Source of the DNA: Cercis canadensis
Lineage: Eukaryota > Streptophyta > Magnoliopsida > Fabales > Fabaceae
Reading direction: 5' to 3'
NCBI GenBank assembly: GCA_003255065.1
Contig: QAOA01008668.1
Span: forward strand, 70,806-134,805
DNA: 64,000 nucleotides
The translations under genes and the position numbers were made by a program. The notes under the pieces are model-generated. The model did no database searches. It was given only the letters and a program-made list of their open reading frames with translations, and had not been told where the DNA came from. Shown piece after piece: positions 22,745-34,170 of this stretch. Position 1 is the first letter of the stretch; the number at the start of each line of letters is the position of its first letter.

Positions 22745-23044
22745 TTGGAGAGACTGAAGTAATATATTTAGTGATCTTGCAAGGATGACTTGTGATATAT
22801 TAAGCATTCCAATAACTATCGTAGCATCAAAATCCGCTTTTAGTATTGGCTCTCGTGTTTTGAACAAATATAGAAGTTCCATGCTTGATGAAACATTGCA
22901 AGCTCTCCTATGCACACGTAATTGGCTACTTGGTTTTATAGGTGAAGATGATGATGATGATTCAACTGACATTGAAGATCTATGTCTTTCTAGAGAGGAG
23001 TCAAATGTTATTATTCAGGACAATTATGAGGAAGAAAAATATTA
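22745..23044 (+). pseudogene. hAT C-terminal dimerisation domain fragment
   Basis: The reading DILSIPITIVASKSAFSIG then RVLNKYRSSMLDETLQALL and CTRNWLLGF is the hallmark of the hAT dimerisation domain, followed by an acidic tail DDDDDSTDIED and a stop at 23043. Family role: transposase oligomerisation. The catalytic core upstream is absent, so the piece is a remnant. The canonical second residue run ASESAFS is ASKSAFS here. Confidence 0.85.
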
Positions 23045-23233
23045 GGGGATTTGATAATTTGATTGGTTTTTTAAACTTGTTATTTGGTTGTTATTTTGTT
23101 GGTTTGATACTTTGATTTGGCTACTTGGTTTGTTGCTTTGAATGTTATTTATGCTTCAATATTTGATTATTGGTTTGAGCTATGATCATTTAAACTTAGT
23201 TATTGGTTTGATTATTATTTATGCTTCATAATT

Positions 23234-23449
23234 ATGGGAGATGCTAATGACTCTAGAAGGCCTACTATTTGGCAACATTTTGAAAATGTTAATGTAGAAG
23301 ATGTGAATGAGTTACTAAGAGCTTGTGCAAAATATAAGACTTGTGAGAAAGTTTACCATATACATCTGACAAAGTGTGGAACAAGCTATTTATGGCGTCA
23401 TTTGCACAAATGTCCATCTCGAAATACAAGACTTTTGGGACATGAGTAA
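23234..23449 (+). pseudogene. BED zinc-finger-like fragment of the hAT element
   Basis: A 71-residue reading starts MGDANDSRRPTIWQHFENV and ends YLWRHLHKCPSRN. It looks like the N-terminal BED finger of hAT transposases (W-x-F, then C-x-x, then RHL-x-x-C), although the first cysteine pair is poor. It lies downstream of the dimerisation piece, the reverse of normal order. Confidence 0.6.
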
Positions 23450-24192
23450 TTTGCTAGATTTGTTTTGGCTTGAGACTCAAGTGATTAAATTGTTGTACTA
23501 AATACCTTTTTATTGGTATGTGGTTGATTATACTTTAGTAGTTTATTATTATTTGTCTATTTGAGTTTGTATTTTGATTAAGTATGTCAATATTTGATGT
23601 TTCATAGAGAATATGTTATCATATTCTCTAAAAAATATGCATGGCAAAAAATAAAAAATAAAAAAAGAATGTTGACCTGCAGCCCGAAGTAGGCCTGGCT
23701 GGGCTGGAAGGATGTTGGCCCGATTAGAACTAGACCACTTTGGTCCGGCTTGATAAGGCCCGCTGCCCGATAGGGCCCGACCTAAATGGGCTGGGCTGGC
23801 CTGTTACCCAGCTCTAGATATGAGAGAGTGAGATAGGAGAAATGGAGAAGCATCTGCATCACATGGTTGAAGAAGACATAGGTCCATTTACAATGACATC
23901 GTTTGCATTATTTATTTTGTGGAATGATGAGCAAAATGATGTCGTTATACTAAGAACCACCTTAGAATTGCCACATCAATATTTTAGGATCGACATCATC
24001 ACTTAATGGTGTGTTCAAATTTGTTAAGTTTTTCAAATAAAGACTGAACGATGAATTTATGTGATTGACAAACTGAAAATTTTAAAAATTAAGTGATACA
24101 ATTTTTTTTTCAAAAAAAAAAACTTAATTAATTTTCAGTACATCTTTTAAGGATTAAAATAATTTTTTATTCTAAATATAATATGGTGATTA

Positions 24193-24668
24193 GATTGTAT
24201 GCTGGATTTTAATGAAAATAACAGATCATGAAACCTCATAATAGTGAAGATCAATTTGATTTCTTTTGAAAGCTCCGCATGAGGACCTCATAATGATGAT
24301 TGATTTTTATGAGAGAAAGAATGTTGTTCCAGGTGATATAAATGCACCGTTTTATACTTGAATTAATTGATGAATTCTGCGCATGAGGACCTCATATAAT
24401 GATTTGGTTTGAACTTCAATTATNGATCAATTTGATTTCTTTTGAAAGCTCTGCATGAGGACCTCATAATGATGATTGATTTTTATGAGAGAAAGAATGT
24501 TGTTCCAGGTGATATAAATGCACCGTTTTATACTTGAATTAATTGATGAATTCTGCGCATGAGGACCTCATATAATGATTTGGTTTGAACTTCAATTATA
24601 CCTATAGTTGCGTGTGTTATTATAAATTCACTTAAATTTGATTGTCTGTGTGAAGGACTATAAATCAT
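24193..24668. other. Spacer upstream of the intact NB-ARC gene, with assembly join
   Basis: No coding signal. Bases 24249-24423 recur at 24425-24599 around N at 24424 with one or two differences, so one 175-bp copy is probably an artefact. Confidence 0.75.
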
Positions 24669-24806
24669 GGGTGATACTGAAGATGTTTAAAGTACAGCAT
24701 CCTCAACATTTGATGATTCCAATAAGAATGCCATGAGATACGTTAATTCAGGTAATTCTAAAGACAATTTTGTCAATACGAATCGGCCAATTGATTCATC
24801 AAAAGG
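24669..24806 (+). other. Putative leader exon of the plus-strand NB-ARC gene
   Basis: The end TCATCAAAAG/GTATGC matches the end and donor of the BED exon of the two related genes (SSKG border). Upstream no BED finger is visible, and the reading has a stop after ATGGGTGATACTGAAGATGTT. The frame at this border does not match the frame of the next exon, so it is probably an untranslated relic of the BED exon. Confidence 0.5.
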
Positions 24807-25103
24807 TATGCGTTAAGATGTGTAATATAGATGTTTAGGTTTCATTCAAATACTTTCTTCCTCTCTTTTTGGTGATCATTTAATGATTGTATTGTCTTCA
24901 CTGTACGAAAATCACTGATCTTATGTTTAACTTGAGAGCTACATTCCAATTTGATTCACGCATATAGAGGAAGATATTGCAGAAATTTAAATAGATAATT
25001 TTGCAAAGGAGTTTATATATAATTTTTCCCTGCGACTTTATATGTAAATACTTGCTATATTTATGAAGTATTCCTTCTTATCAGGAAATGCGAGCGTTAT
25101 CCA

Positions 25104-26162
25104 ATGGCTACATTTTCAGATATAATAGGCGAGCAGTTCCAAAGGTACATTGCAGATATATGGGAATGGCTTATGAAAGATGACGGGTCAGTTATTGGAG
25201 TGTGTGGAATGGGAGGAGTGGGGAAAACAACATTGCTTAAGCATGTCTACTTCAGGCTCTTAGAAAATTTTGATGCCTTTGATTATGTTAAATGGGTCAC
25301 TGTTCGACAAGATTATAGCATCTTCCGGTTACAAAACGCCTTTGCTAAGTCATTTGATCTTCATCTATCAGATCAGGATGATAAGGCAACAATAGCAACA
25401 AGATTATTACATGCTTTCGAGAAAACAAAGAAATGTGTCATTATTTTAGATGATGTGTGGGATGTCATTCATCTGGAAGATGTGGGAATCCCTCTTAAAG
25501 ATAGTAGGATTAAATTGATTATAGCAAGTCGTTTGTTTCAACTGTGTCAAAGTATGGGTTGCAAAGGGAATGTACTGAAAGTGAAACCTCTTTCTTGGGG
25601 AGAAGCTTGGGATTTCTTTCTAAAGACTCTTGGAGACCATCAAATGCTTTCTCCTGAGATAATGAAAATAGCTAGGTCTATAACAATAGAATGTGAAGGT
25701 TTACCCCTTGCAATTGATACAATGGCAATATGGATGAGAAGAGAGAAAGATATCAGAAAGTGGAAGTATGTTTTGGAAAAAATAAGAAACACAGATAGGG
25801 GACAAGAGAATATGAAAAAATATGTATTTCCAAAATTGAGATTAAGCTATAATCATTTAAATGATAAAATCTTACAGGAATGCTTTTTAGACTGTGCATT
25901 ATATTATAGATTTGATGTACTCAAACGGGAAGACTTGATATTAAATCTTGTTGACAAGGGATTGATTAATGGGAAGGAGAGTTTGGAAGCCCAGTATGAT
26001 GACGGTCGTGTCATACTGAATAAGCTAATAGACAGTAATTTGTTGGAAGAAAGAGATGGGAGGTTTGTTAGTTTTCACAGAGTGGTTAGGGCCATGGCAG
26101 TCAGCATTGCAAATGAGGAATGTTCCAGTTCATCAATTAATCAGACGGTGTCTGCATCTTAA
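25104..26162 (+). CDS. NB-ARC protein without LRR (BED-NB-ARC family), intact frame
   Basis: 352 residues, starting at the first ATG after an acceptor TTCTTATCAG (25084). Motifs in order: linker with IWEWLM (19-24), P-loop GMGGVGKTT (35-43), kinase-2 CVIILDDVWD (111-120), RNBS-B KLIIASR (137-143), GLPLAI (199-204), RNBS-D QECFLDCALY (258-267). The Trp after kinase-2 marks the non-TIR class. The MHD position reads FHR (324-326), so the usual Met and Asp are lost. It stops at residue 352, where a normal NLR continues for hundreds of LRR residues. Family role: ATP-dependent immune switch; without LRR it may act as a helper or decoy, or be non-functional (inference). The stop lies 8 nt before a splice donor (26171). 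It is the only one of three local copies with an open frame. Confidence 0.8.
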   Translation: MATFSDIIGEQFQRYIADIWEWLMKDDGSVIGVCGMGGVGKTTLLKHVYFRLLENFDAFDYVKWVTVRQDYSIFRLQNAFAKSFDLHLSDQDDKATIATRLLHAFEKTKKCVIILDDVWDVIHLEDVGIPLKDSRIKLIIASRLFQLCQSMGCKGNVLKVKPLSWGEAWDFFLKTLGDHQMLSPEIMKIARSITIECEGLPLAIDTMAIWMRREKDIRKWKYVLEKIRNTDRGQENMKKYVFPKLRLSYNHLNDKILQECFLDCALYYRFDVLKREDLILNLVDKGLINGKESLEAQYDDGRVILNKLIDSNLLEERDGRFVSFHRVVRAMAVSIANEECSSSSINQTVSAS

Positions 26163-26170
26163 CTTAATTG

Positions 26171-26660
26171 GTGAGTATATGTGCCTTTAATCTTAAGAAA
26201 TTCCACTATGGCTATTAGAATACTGTAATTTTCATTGTTGCCTAGAATCGTACAGGGAATAGGCATTTTGGTTTTACTTATTTTGTAAAAGTTGCAACAA
26301 ATGAGTCGAAGGAGCAACTAGCCATTTCCTATGCTCTAACTGGAGCATGGGTTAGAGGCTATTGTAGTTTGCAATATTATAATTGAATCTCACTTAATGG
26401 AGGCTTTACATCTTTGTACTATACTTTAACCCCTTTGGTATGTGCATACAGGAGACTGGAATCTAGCCCATGCATGCTATGGAGCTGAAGTTAATGCCTA
26501 GGAAAGTGAAACTGAAGTTTTATTTTTTTATTTTTTATTTTATTTTCTCTCTAGATAGTTTCCTTTCTACTGTTATTTGTACAGCATATTGGTTTAATCT
26601 TCCTTTGTTAGTTTGTCTCCTCTTTCTTGCCTCTACTGTACAAAACAAAATAAGAAGTGC
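26171..26660 (+). other. 3' intron and untranslated exon of the NB-ARC gene
   Basis: Donor TTG/GTGAGT at 26171 and acceptor GCATACAG at 26451 would define a 281-bp intron. The following exon (from 26452, CCCATGCATGC) matches, in inverse orientation, 29400-29556 downstream of gene copy 3, including TTGGTTTAATCTTCCTTTGT. No LRR coding follows. Confidence 0.5.
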
Positions 26661-26979
26661 TGTTTAAATGAAATATAAGAGTCATATGATGAAATGTCCA
26701 AAATCAAAGGGGTTTAATCTGACTTTTATAATTTATATATTACATGAAATGGGGATAACTTTATCTAACTTCAAAACTGAAGAAATGACACAAACAATCT
26801 TTTATAGAAACTCCCATATTTAATTAAAGTCAATTTCAACTCAAAGGGGTTTCTCAACTTTGCTGTTGTTGGAGAGCTACTAAACTCGTAATCGAATTAT
26901 ACTAATTCTATACTTATGATCTAATGTTCAGTCAAAATCATTTGCTTTTCAATAATTAAATTTGTCACTTAAGACCTTT
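26661..26979. other. AT-rich spacer
   Basis: No gene, repeat structure or RNA gene was recognised. Confidence 0.6.
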
Positions 26980-27809
26980 GTTGCACCAAAACGGCAATTA
27001 CCTTGCCATACCCATTTCTGGTACGTTTCCGAAACTCAATATGCGTACCAGTGCCGAAAACGCTCTCCACCTTTTTTTTTTTTTTTTTTTCAATATCCAA
27101 ATAATCTCACATTAACTAGCAATTCTTCACAAAATCTGATGATGAAGAAGCTTCTGGTTATGATACCAACCCAACGATTTTTGAGCTTCCATAACGATTT
27201 GGAAAAAACTTGTACCAAGCCCCTGAGAAGAGAAACGACAATTCAAAATGAAAAATTGAATCGTGGGTACTAGGTAGTGATAATTGAATCATAACTAAAA
27301 TTTAGGCAAAGATAGAGCAGATACCTTCTCTTTCTCTGATGGTTTGTTTGTTTTGGCAAATATCGTGAATGGTAGTAGAGACCTTCCAATACAAAAGGCA
27401 ACCCTACCGCAATACGTGGAGAGCTGGCCGTGGATGGAGGTCGAGTCGAGAGAGGGTGAGCCGGAGAATGACTGAGACAGGGTTGGGGTGAGAGGAGGAG
27501 GGCGAGAGAGAGAGAGAGAGGAGGGTGAGAGGGAAGAGAAGGGGATTCCGGATTTGTCTTCTTTTTATTTTTTTATGTTATATTATTTTCATTAAATGAA
27601 TTGCACTCATTTAAATTTTAAAGCTTGTTTACATAGACCAAATGAAAAATAAATTTATGGGCTGATTTATTTATTGAACATTTATATTTTTTATAATTAA
27701 ATTATATATATATGTGGTGTATCTCCGTATTCTTATTTTTTGAAAAACGATGTACAAGTATTTCGTACCTGATATAGGTACGAAACTCGTACTCGTACCT
27801 GTGCTACAT
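26980..27809 (-). mobile_element. Possible hAT-like fragment with CT/GA-rich leader
   Basis: Both ends carry several GGTACG/CGTACC words in opposite orientation (near 27015-27050 and 27755-27800). On the minus strand a CT-rich leader with a (GA)-type microsatellite (about 27506-27525) resembles the 5' leaders of hAT elements. Homology between the two host units begins exactly at its right edge (27810). No transposase is seen and no target duplication was confirmed. Confidence 0.3.
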
Positions 27810-28649
27810 AGCTTAAAACCAAATATGCTATAATTATAATGAAACTTGTAGCCAATTTACATATAATATGGGAAATACAATTCATTTGAACAGTTAAAAA
27901 GTAAAGTTCAAAGATATAGTGATCAATGTGTACATTTATGATATAGTCTAATAGAATATAAGAAAGTCCATGCAAAATAACTTGCAACCGCAGTTGACAA
28001 TTTGGAATATTCTGTAGATACACAATAGTTTTGAAACCTTGTGTTTAGAGAACCATGGAGACCATGAAACCCTTCCCGTTGAGCTACCGGGGATCACAAA
28101 GTTTGTAACAAATAAAAGCGGAGGTTTACTCTTATTGTAAAAGTAGCAAGAAGAAAGGTGTGGGAACACCTCGTTGAAAACTGAAAAAAAAAATAGCAAG
28201 AAGAATTAGGGAAAATGAAGATATAGAGATTTGAAGCATGTTTTAAAAAAAATTAAGAAACCAATAAAACATACAAAATGTGTATTTTCAATTTAGAGAT
28301 CGAGCTGTGATCTTTTAAATAATAAATTAGTAATCGAATGATTTTTATACTATGCATTATATTTTGGGTTTGAGGTAATCACACAAGGTTGCATGATAAT
28401 TTTGTTGATGGGGGATCGATTAATTGAAAGGAGAGTGGCGGCAACGTCTGGTGAAGGTCACATCTATCAAACTAATCAGCTTCAATTAAAAGTATTTGTT
28501 ATAATAAGGGCCGTTTGATGAATTAAACAGGTTTGGTTTGGAGTGGATTCAATTTAACCCTCTTAACCCTTTTCATCAGAATTTCTTACATGGTATGTTA
28601 GTTGAAAATTAAAGCATGATGTGGCTATCACTCAAAAAAAAAGAAGAAG

Positions 28650-29400
28650 AAAAGAATAGCATGAATGTGGCCATTAGTGAATGACGTGGTTGCCATTTAG
28701 CTTAACATAGTGTAAAGTAATATATAATTAGGGCATAAATAGCCTGAAATGAGTATCTGGTTTATAAATATTGCTAATTTTATATGAAGTTTTTGACATG
28801 GTGTAATTTAAAAATTAAAAAGGAAAAAAAATTGTAGGTCAATTATAAATATTGCTAATTCAAGTGATTGTGGGATCATGTCTTTCTTAAATTGATTTTG
28901 GACTTGTGTTTTCTTTTATTTTTTTTTTCTGTTTGGGGAGTGTTTAATAGTCAACATAAATACATCAATGGAAAAAAAGGACAAAAGTAGTAGTGAGCCA
29001 CACCTCAATTACATTAAAAAAAACACTAGATACAATTTAATGGTCAGGAGTTTGTAAATTTTACGGAAAATCAGGAGATCAAACTTCTATGTGGTCATGT
29101 ACTAAAAAAACCAAAAAACTCAATTACATTAGAACATACGGTTTATGCCCAAACATTAGTAGTCAGTTCAAAATTATAACCACTATAATATATTGTTGAT
29201 AAAGAATTTAACAAGACGACGTATGTTAAAATAATTCAATTTTAGAATATTGATCTAAAATGCAATTATTATGGTAAAATTTACAGAAAAAGAGAATAAA
29301 TTACATAAAATTGATAATTTTATAAATTGAAGTCAAAATATGAAATTGTGTTCGTCTATAAAAGTTATACATATTTGATCACGATGAAAAGACGAGTAGA
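28650..29400. other. AT-rich spacer downstream of gene copy 3
   Basis: No coding signal. It contains poly-A/T tracts and short low-complexity runs; bases 28947-28975 match 10958-10984. Confidence 0.6.
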
Positions 29401-29556
29401 CAAATTACAAACTAACAAAGGAAGATTAAACCAATAAGCCCAGTAAATAACTCTAGAAATGAAACTAACTGGGGAAGAAAACCAGAGAACTTCAGCTTCA
29501 CTTTGCTTGGAACTCATTTTAGATGCATGCATAGGGTGGATCCCATTCTCCCGAGT
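29400..29556 (-). other. 3' exon of BED-NB-ARC copy 3
   Basis: Minus strand: acceptor TTTGCATTCAG then ACTCGGGAGAATGGGATCC. It matches the 3' exon of the plus-strand gene at 26452-26640. It is probably untranslated. Confidence 0.5.
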
Positions 29557-29847
29557 CTGAATGCAAACTTTCAAAGGGTTCCAAATGCTACCAAAAAACA
29601 TGTAAGGCCTCCAATTATCATATTGCAAATTTGCAATAGCCTCCAACCCATGTCCCAATGAGAATATAGTAAATGGCTAGCTGCTCCCTCCACTTTGATA
29701 TTAGTTGCAACTTCCACAAAACAGGTGAAACAAAAATGCCAATTCCTGAATGATTCCAAGAAAGAATAAAATTTACAGTTATCTAAATCAATGATCAGAA
29801 ATGTGGCCATAAAGGAATTTATTAAGATTACAGGCATATATGCTTAC

Positions 29848-31978
29848 CAACAAGGTCAAGAAGTGGACGCTGTCAAATTAATCTGATGAACTGTAATACT
29901 TTTCTTCTCGTTCTTCTTCTTCTTCATCAGAATAATGATCAGATGTGCAGAATTTCTAGGGCTTGTTTGCAATGCTGGCTGCCATGAGGCGAAAGGATAT
30001 GTTTAATTCAACAAACTCATCTAAATCTTCCAACAAACAATTGTCTGTTAGCTTTTGCAGTATGAGATGACCTTGAGCATACTGTTCCCCATAAGACTCC
30101 TTTCCATTGATCAGTCCCTCGTCAATACAGGCTTTTACCAAATCATCTCGTTTGAGGTCCACATAAGACTTAAAATTTAATGCAATATGTAGAAAGCATT
30201 CCTGTAGGACTCTATCATTTAAGTGGTCATAACTCAATCTCAATATTGGAAATACAGAGTTTTTCATGTCCTCTTGTTCCTCCCCATAGAATAGTTTGCC
30301 AAAAAGATCGTCCCACTCTCCATCGTCTACCTTTCCCCTCATGCTTCTTGCCTTTGTAACAATCGCAAGGGGTAGACCTTCACACAAATCTGATATATGC
30401 TGCACCAACATCTTTACCTTGGCAGGAAGCGTTTCATAGTCGCTAAAGTTTTTTAAGAACATACCCCAAGATTCTGCTTCACTAACAGGTCGCACATTTA
30501 GTATATTCTCTTCAGAACATATTCCTTTACACACATCACGCAAACGACTTGCTACAATCAATTTAATCCCGTTATCTATAAGAGGAATTCCTATATTCAC
30601 AACCGGGATAATGTTCTACACATCATCTAAAATAATTACACATTTTTTTGTTCTCTTTAAAGCATGTAATAGTTTCACCCCCCATTTCCATCTCTTCATC
30701 ATTATCTGACAGATGAAGACCAAATGACTCAGCAATAGCTTTCTGCAATTGGAGGATGCTATAATTTTGTGAAATAGTTAGCCAGATGACATGATCAAAG
30801 CCACTGTCTCTTTGTAAAAGTTTATAATACATATGCTTAAGCACAGTTGTTTTACCCACTCCTCCCATTCCCCATACTCCAATTGCAGACACCTCATTGT
30901 CCATTAGCCACCCCCATATTGTCTCCATGAATTCTTGAAACGACTCACCTATGAAATCTATTGTTGGGAATTCATGACCCATGGGAATTCCTGATAAGAA
31001 GGAAATATTACAGTATGGCCAAATCACTATCAAAATTTTGTATGAAAATTTATTCAATATCGTCCGTATGTTGTAACAATCAGATATCTTTTTTAAAATG
31101 TTTTGAAATTGAAGGTTTGTAACAGAAGGAATTTAAAAATAATAAATTCATATAAATAAAATAATTGGTTTAAAAAATATAGAAAATAACAATGACAATT
31201 CAATATAATCACTTTCATTTTTTGCTAAGAATTATCCTATAACTCAATGTTCCGTATNTTGGGAATTCATGACCCATGGGAATTCCTGATAAGAAGGAAA
31301 TATTACAGTATGGCCAAATCACAATAAAAATTTTGTATGAAAATTTATTCAATATCGTCCGTATGTTGTAACAATCAGATATCTTTTTTAAAATGTTTTG
31401 AAATTAAAGGTTTGTAACAGAAGGAATTTAAAAATAATAAATTCATATAAATAAAATAATTGGTTTAAAAAATATAGAAAATAACAATGACAATTCAATA
31501 TAATCACTTTCATTTTTTGCTAAGAATTATCCTATAACTCAATGTTCCGTATGTCTCATATAATGCATAGATTGATAGATATTAAATTATATTCAAAGAA
31601 AAAAAATGTAGAATTAATATATATAACAAAAGTGAAGGTTTCCCATTATACTTATACAACGACAAATAAAATAGAAAATAAAACCAAAAGTATCTATGTG
31701 TACCTTTTGAAGAACTACTTGGGGAATTTGAAGTGACGAGATTCACTTGAGGAACAATATTGATAATGAGACTTTTATTAGAAGCATCATATGCTGCCTT
31801 TCGAACATCTTCAGGAACATTAGTACAGATTTCAACACCCATTCTGACAGTTTTTGATAAATGCCATTTGATCCTTGAAGCACCTCCCGAAAATTTGTGT
31901 CCACAAAAAATGCAATTGACTTTGCCATCTACACTGGTCTGTACATATTGCCAAAAGTGATTTTTTTTTCCTACCCAT
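29848..31978 (-). pseudogene. BED-NB-ARC resistance-like gene, copy 3 (dead)
   Basis: Minus strand: BED exon 31704-31978 (CIFCGHKFS, RIKWHLS with its Trp kept, VEICTNVPEDVRKAAYDAS), donor AAAG/GTACAC, an intron, then the NB-ARC exon 29848-30990 after acceptor TTCTTATCAG. The splice joins SSKG to IPMGHEFPTIDFIGES in frame. Motifs: P-loop GMGGVGKTTVL, LDDV of kinase-2, LIVASRLRDV, GLPLAIVTKARS, QECFLHIALNF. The MHD site reads LNI. Lesions: one extra A in the A-run after the start codon, a frame change between P-loop and kinase-2, TAG for the kinase-2 Trp, and TAG for the Trp of ANKPWKF in the tail. The acidic, serine-rich tail beyond still reads, ending YYSSSD. No LRR. Copies 1 and 3 carry different lesions. 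Confidence 0.85.
30964..31552. other. Assembly join: 294-bp duplicate around N at 31258
   Basis: Bases 30964-31257 recur at 31259-31552 with about two substitutions. The start of the NB-ARC exon is therefore present twice in the assembly, and the intron of gene copy 3 is about 295 bp too long as shown. Confidence 0.85.
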
Positions 31979-32099
31979 GATGGATATTTTGTTGCCTAAA
32001 CAAACTCAATAGGCAGATGAATCAACAAGAGAAGATGATAGAAAATTCACAATATACTCAAGTTAATTTCAAAGGCTGGAAGTGGAGTAGTGGTCACGG

Positions 32100-34170
32100 A
32101 GTCATAGGCAAAGATATATATATAATGCATTGGACATATGAGCCTGGACATTGCAGCAGGTGCTATTAACACCTGTTTTTAAGCTAGGTGCAAAATGCAC
32201 CTGTTGGCAAGTGCTTTTGACACCAAGTTTAATTAGTCATTGTACGGGTATTATTGTCGTTGATCATAAGTATGATAATTAAGGTTATTGCTAAATTTTC
32301 ACGACTAAAGATATATGCGTTGGTGGTATTTGCTGTTTTTGTATCTTTCTTTTCATTTCGGGTATGAACTTATTATAGGTAGGGAGGACTGTGTAATAAT
32401 GGGAAATTGATTTGCAAGTTATGCTTGAAGGAAATTTTCTTTGTGTGATTAAGATGATTGCATAAATTTCATTATACGAGTATTATTTTCATGCCTAAGC
32501 TTGTAACACTATTTTTGTGTGTGCCTTAATAGGAATAAAAAAGCCTCAGAGAAGTAAAGCGTGAAATTCCAACCTTTCAGGTTTTTGTTTTTAAACGTTT
32601 GGAGATAGGTTCAATTTTAAAAATAAAAAAACTAAACTAATATATATGGGAAATTTTAAATGGAAAGATCATGTTAAAAACATTTAATATTACATTAATA
32701 TTAAAATTTCTGTCATAGATCTTGATCGTCCATTTTGAGAGACTTTAATACTAGGCCACTTAGTTACATAGATAAAGAAGCCAACATAATGGAGATAATT
32801 ATCTGAAATAGATTACTTGAAATAATATAATGAAATAAATGGAGATCATTTTCGAAATGACATATATGGAAATAAAACGAAATCATCATTTCCAGATTCC
32901 TTTCTTTTTTAATCTTTAAAAGACTATTGAGCTTTAATTGGTGGTATTTTTTTTTTTTTTTTTTGTTTTTTTCTTTTCATTTCAGGTATTAACTTATTAT
33001 AGGTAGGGAGGATTGTGTAATAATGGGAAATTGATTTGCAAGTTATGGTTGAAGGAATTTTTTTTTTTTTTTGTGTGATTATAATGATTGAATAAGTTTC
33101 ATTATACGAGTATTATTATCATGCCTAAGTTTATAACACTTTGTTTTTTGTGACTTAATAGGAATAAAGGAAACCTCAGAGAAATTAAAGCGTGAAATTT
33201 CAACCTTTTAGGTTATTGTTTTTAAACGTTGTCACTTATGATCTCTGTGGCAAAGCAAGCGTGATATAATGAGACAGGCAAGTTCTTTTTTTTTTTTTTC
33301 CGATTAGAGATAGGTTCAATTTTAAAAATAAACAAACTAAAATAATATATATAAATTTTAAATGGGAAGAGAATGCTAAAAATATTTAATATTACATTAG
33401 GTCTGTTTGTTTCACTAGAAAAATTAGAAAAGCTATCTATCATAAAAAATTTTCTGTTGGAAAAGAAAAGTTGATAGAAAATCATTTTCTATCACTTCAA
33501 AATTTTACACTATATTATCTAGAAAATTTTTCTTTTAAAAAACAGAAGAAAACTTTTCTATTAAGAACCAATATAAAATTTTATATAAATTTTCTTTTTC
33601 GTCAAAACAAAAAAAAAAAGTTTCTAGGAGATATTTCTAGTGAAACAAATAATAGAAAATTCTTTTTGTAGAAACTTTTTTTCTGTCGAAACAAACGGAC
33701 ACTAATATTAAAATTTCTCTCATAGATCTTGATCGTCCATTTTGAGGGACTTTAATACTTGGCCACTTAGTTACATGGATAAAGAAGCCAACATAATGGA
33801 GATAATTATCTGAAATAGTTTACTTGAAAATATATAATGAAATAAATGGAGATCATTTTCGAAATGACATATATGGAGAAAAAAAAAACGAAATCATCAT
33901 TTCCAGATTCCTTTATTTTTAATCTTTAAAAGCCTATTGAGCTTTAATTGGTGGTATTTCTGTTTTTGTATTTTTCTTTTCATTTCAGTTATTAATTATT
34001 ATGGGTAGGGTAAGACTGTAATAATGGGAAATTGACTTTGCAAGATATGCATGCTTGAAGGAAATATTTTTTGTGTGATTAATTAAGATGCTTGCAGAAG
34101 TTTCATTATACGAGTATTATTATCATGCCTAAGCCTGTAACACTTTCTTTTGTGATTATGGAGGTGGTGC
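32100..34170. repeat. Threefold imperfect tandem repeat in spacer, copy 2
   Basis: The same marker as in copy 1 occurs near 32466, 33098 and 34105. No coding signal. Units differ mainly by the MITE at 33400-33702. Confidence 0.75.
33400..33702. mobile_element. TA-flanked MITE, copy 2
   Basis: Ends GGTCTGTTTGTTTC and GAAACAAACGGACAC with TA on both sides. Orthologous to 20760-21061; terminal repeats are better preserved here. Confidence 0.7.

Larger units (their letters stand above)
21542..23816 (+). mobile_element. hAT transposon, non-autonomous or decayed
   Basis: Terminal inverted repeats TAGAGCT(A/G)GG at both ends, followed by GGGCC-rich subterminal zones, and an exact 8-bp target duplication GATATGAG (21534-21541, 23817-23824). 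Duplication copy 2 has the empty site near 34176 (GAGGATCTGAG). A CT-rich leader with a possible donor (TTTGAGGTAAGT, about 21940) resembles the 5' exon of hAT transposases. Only a dimerisation piece and a BED-like piece remain coding-like. Confidence 0.9.
5412..24192. repeat. Segmental duplication, copy 1 (inflated)
   Basis: The blocks 5412-5883, 10553-10984, 16860-17919, 18525-18970, 19289-21541 and 23817-24192 align in order with 27810-34547. The gaps in the alignment coincide with the nested elements described separately. The ancestral unit of about 6.7 kb held one minus-strand BED-NB-ARC gene. A 300-bp piece present in copy 2 (28645-28945) is missing here, so the Y block is shorter. Confidence 0.85.

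Noticed and set aside
22785-23045. Host gene with hAT-derived domain (domesticated transposase)
   Set aside because: It sits inside an element with clean ends and target duplication and lacks the catalytic core.
27506-27525. GA microsatellite as a promoter element of a host gene
   Set aside because: No gene follows on either strand; CT/GA leaders are common in hAT elements.
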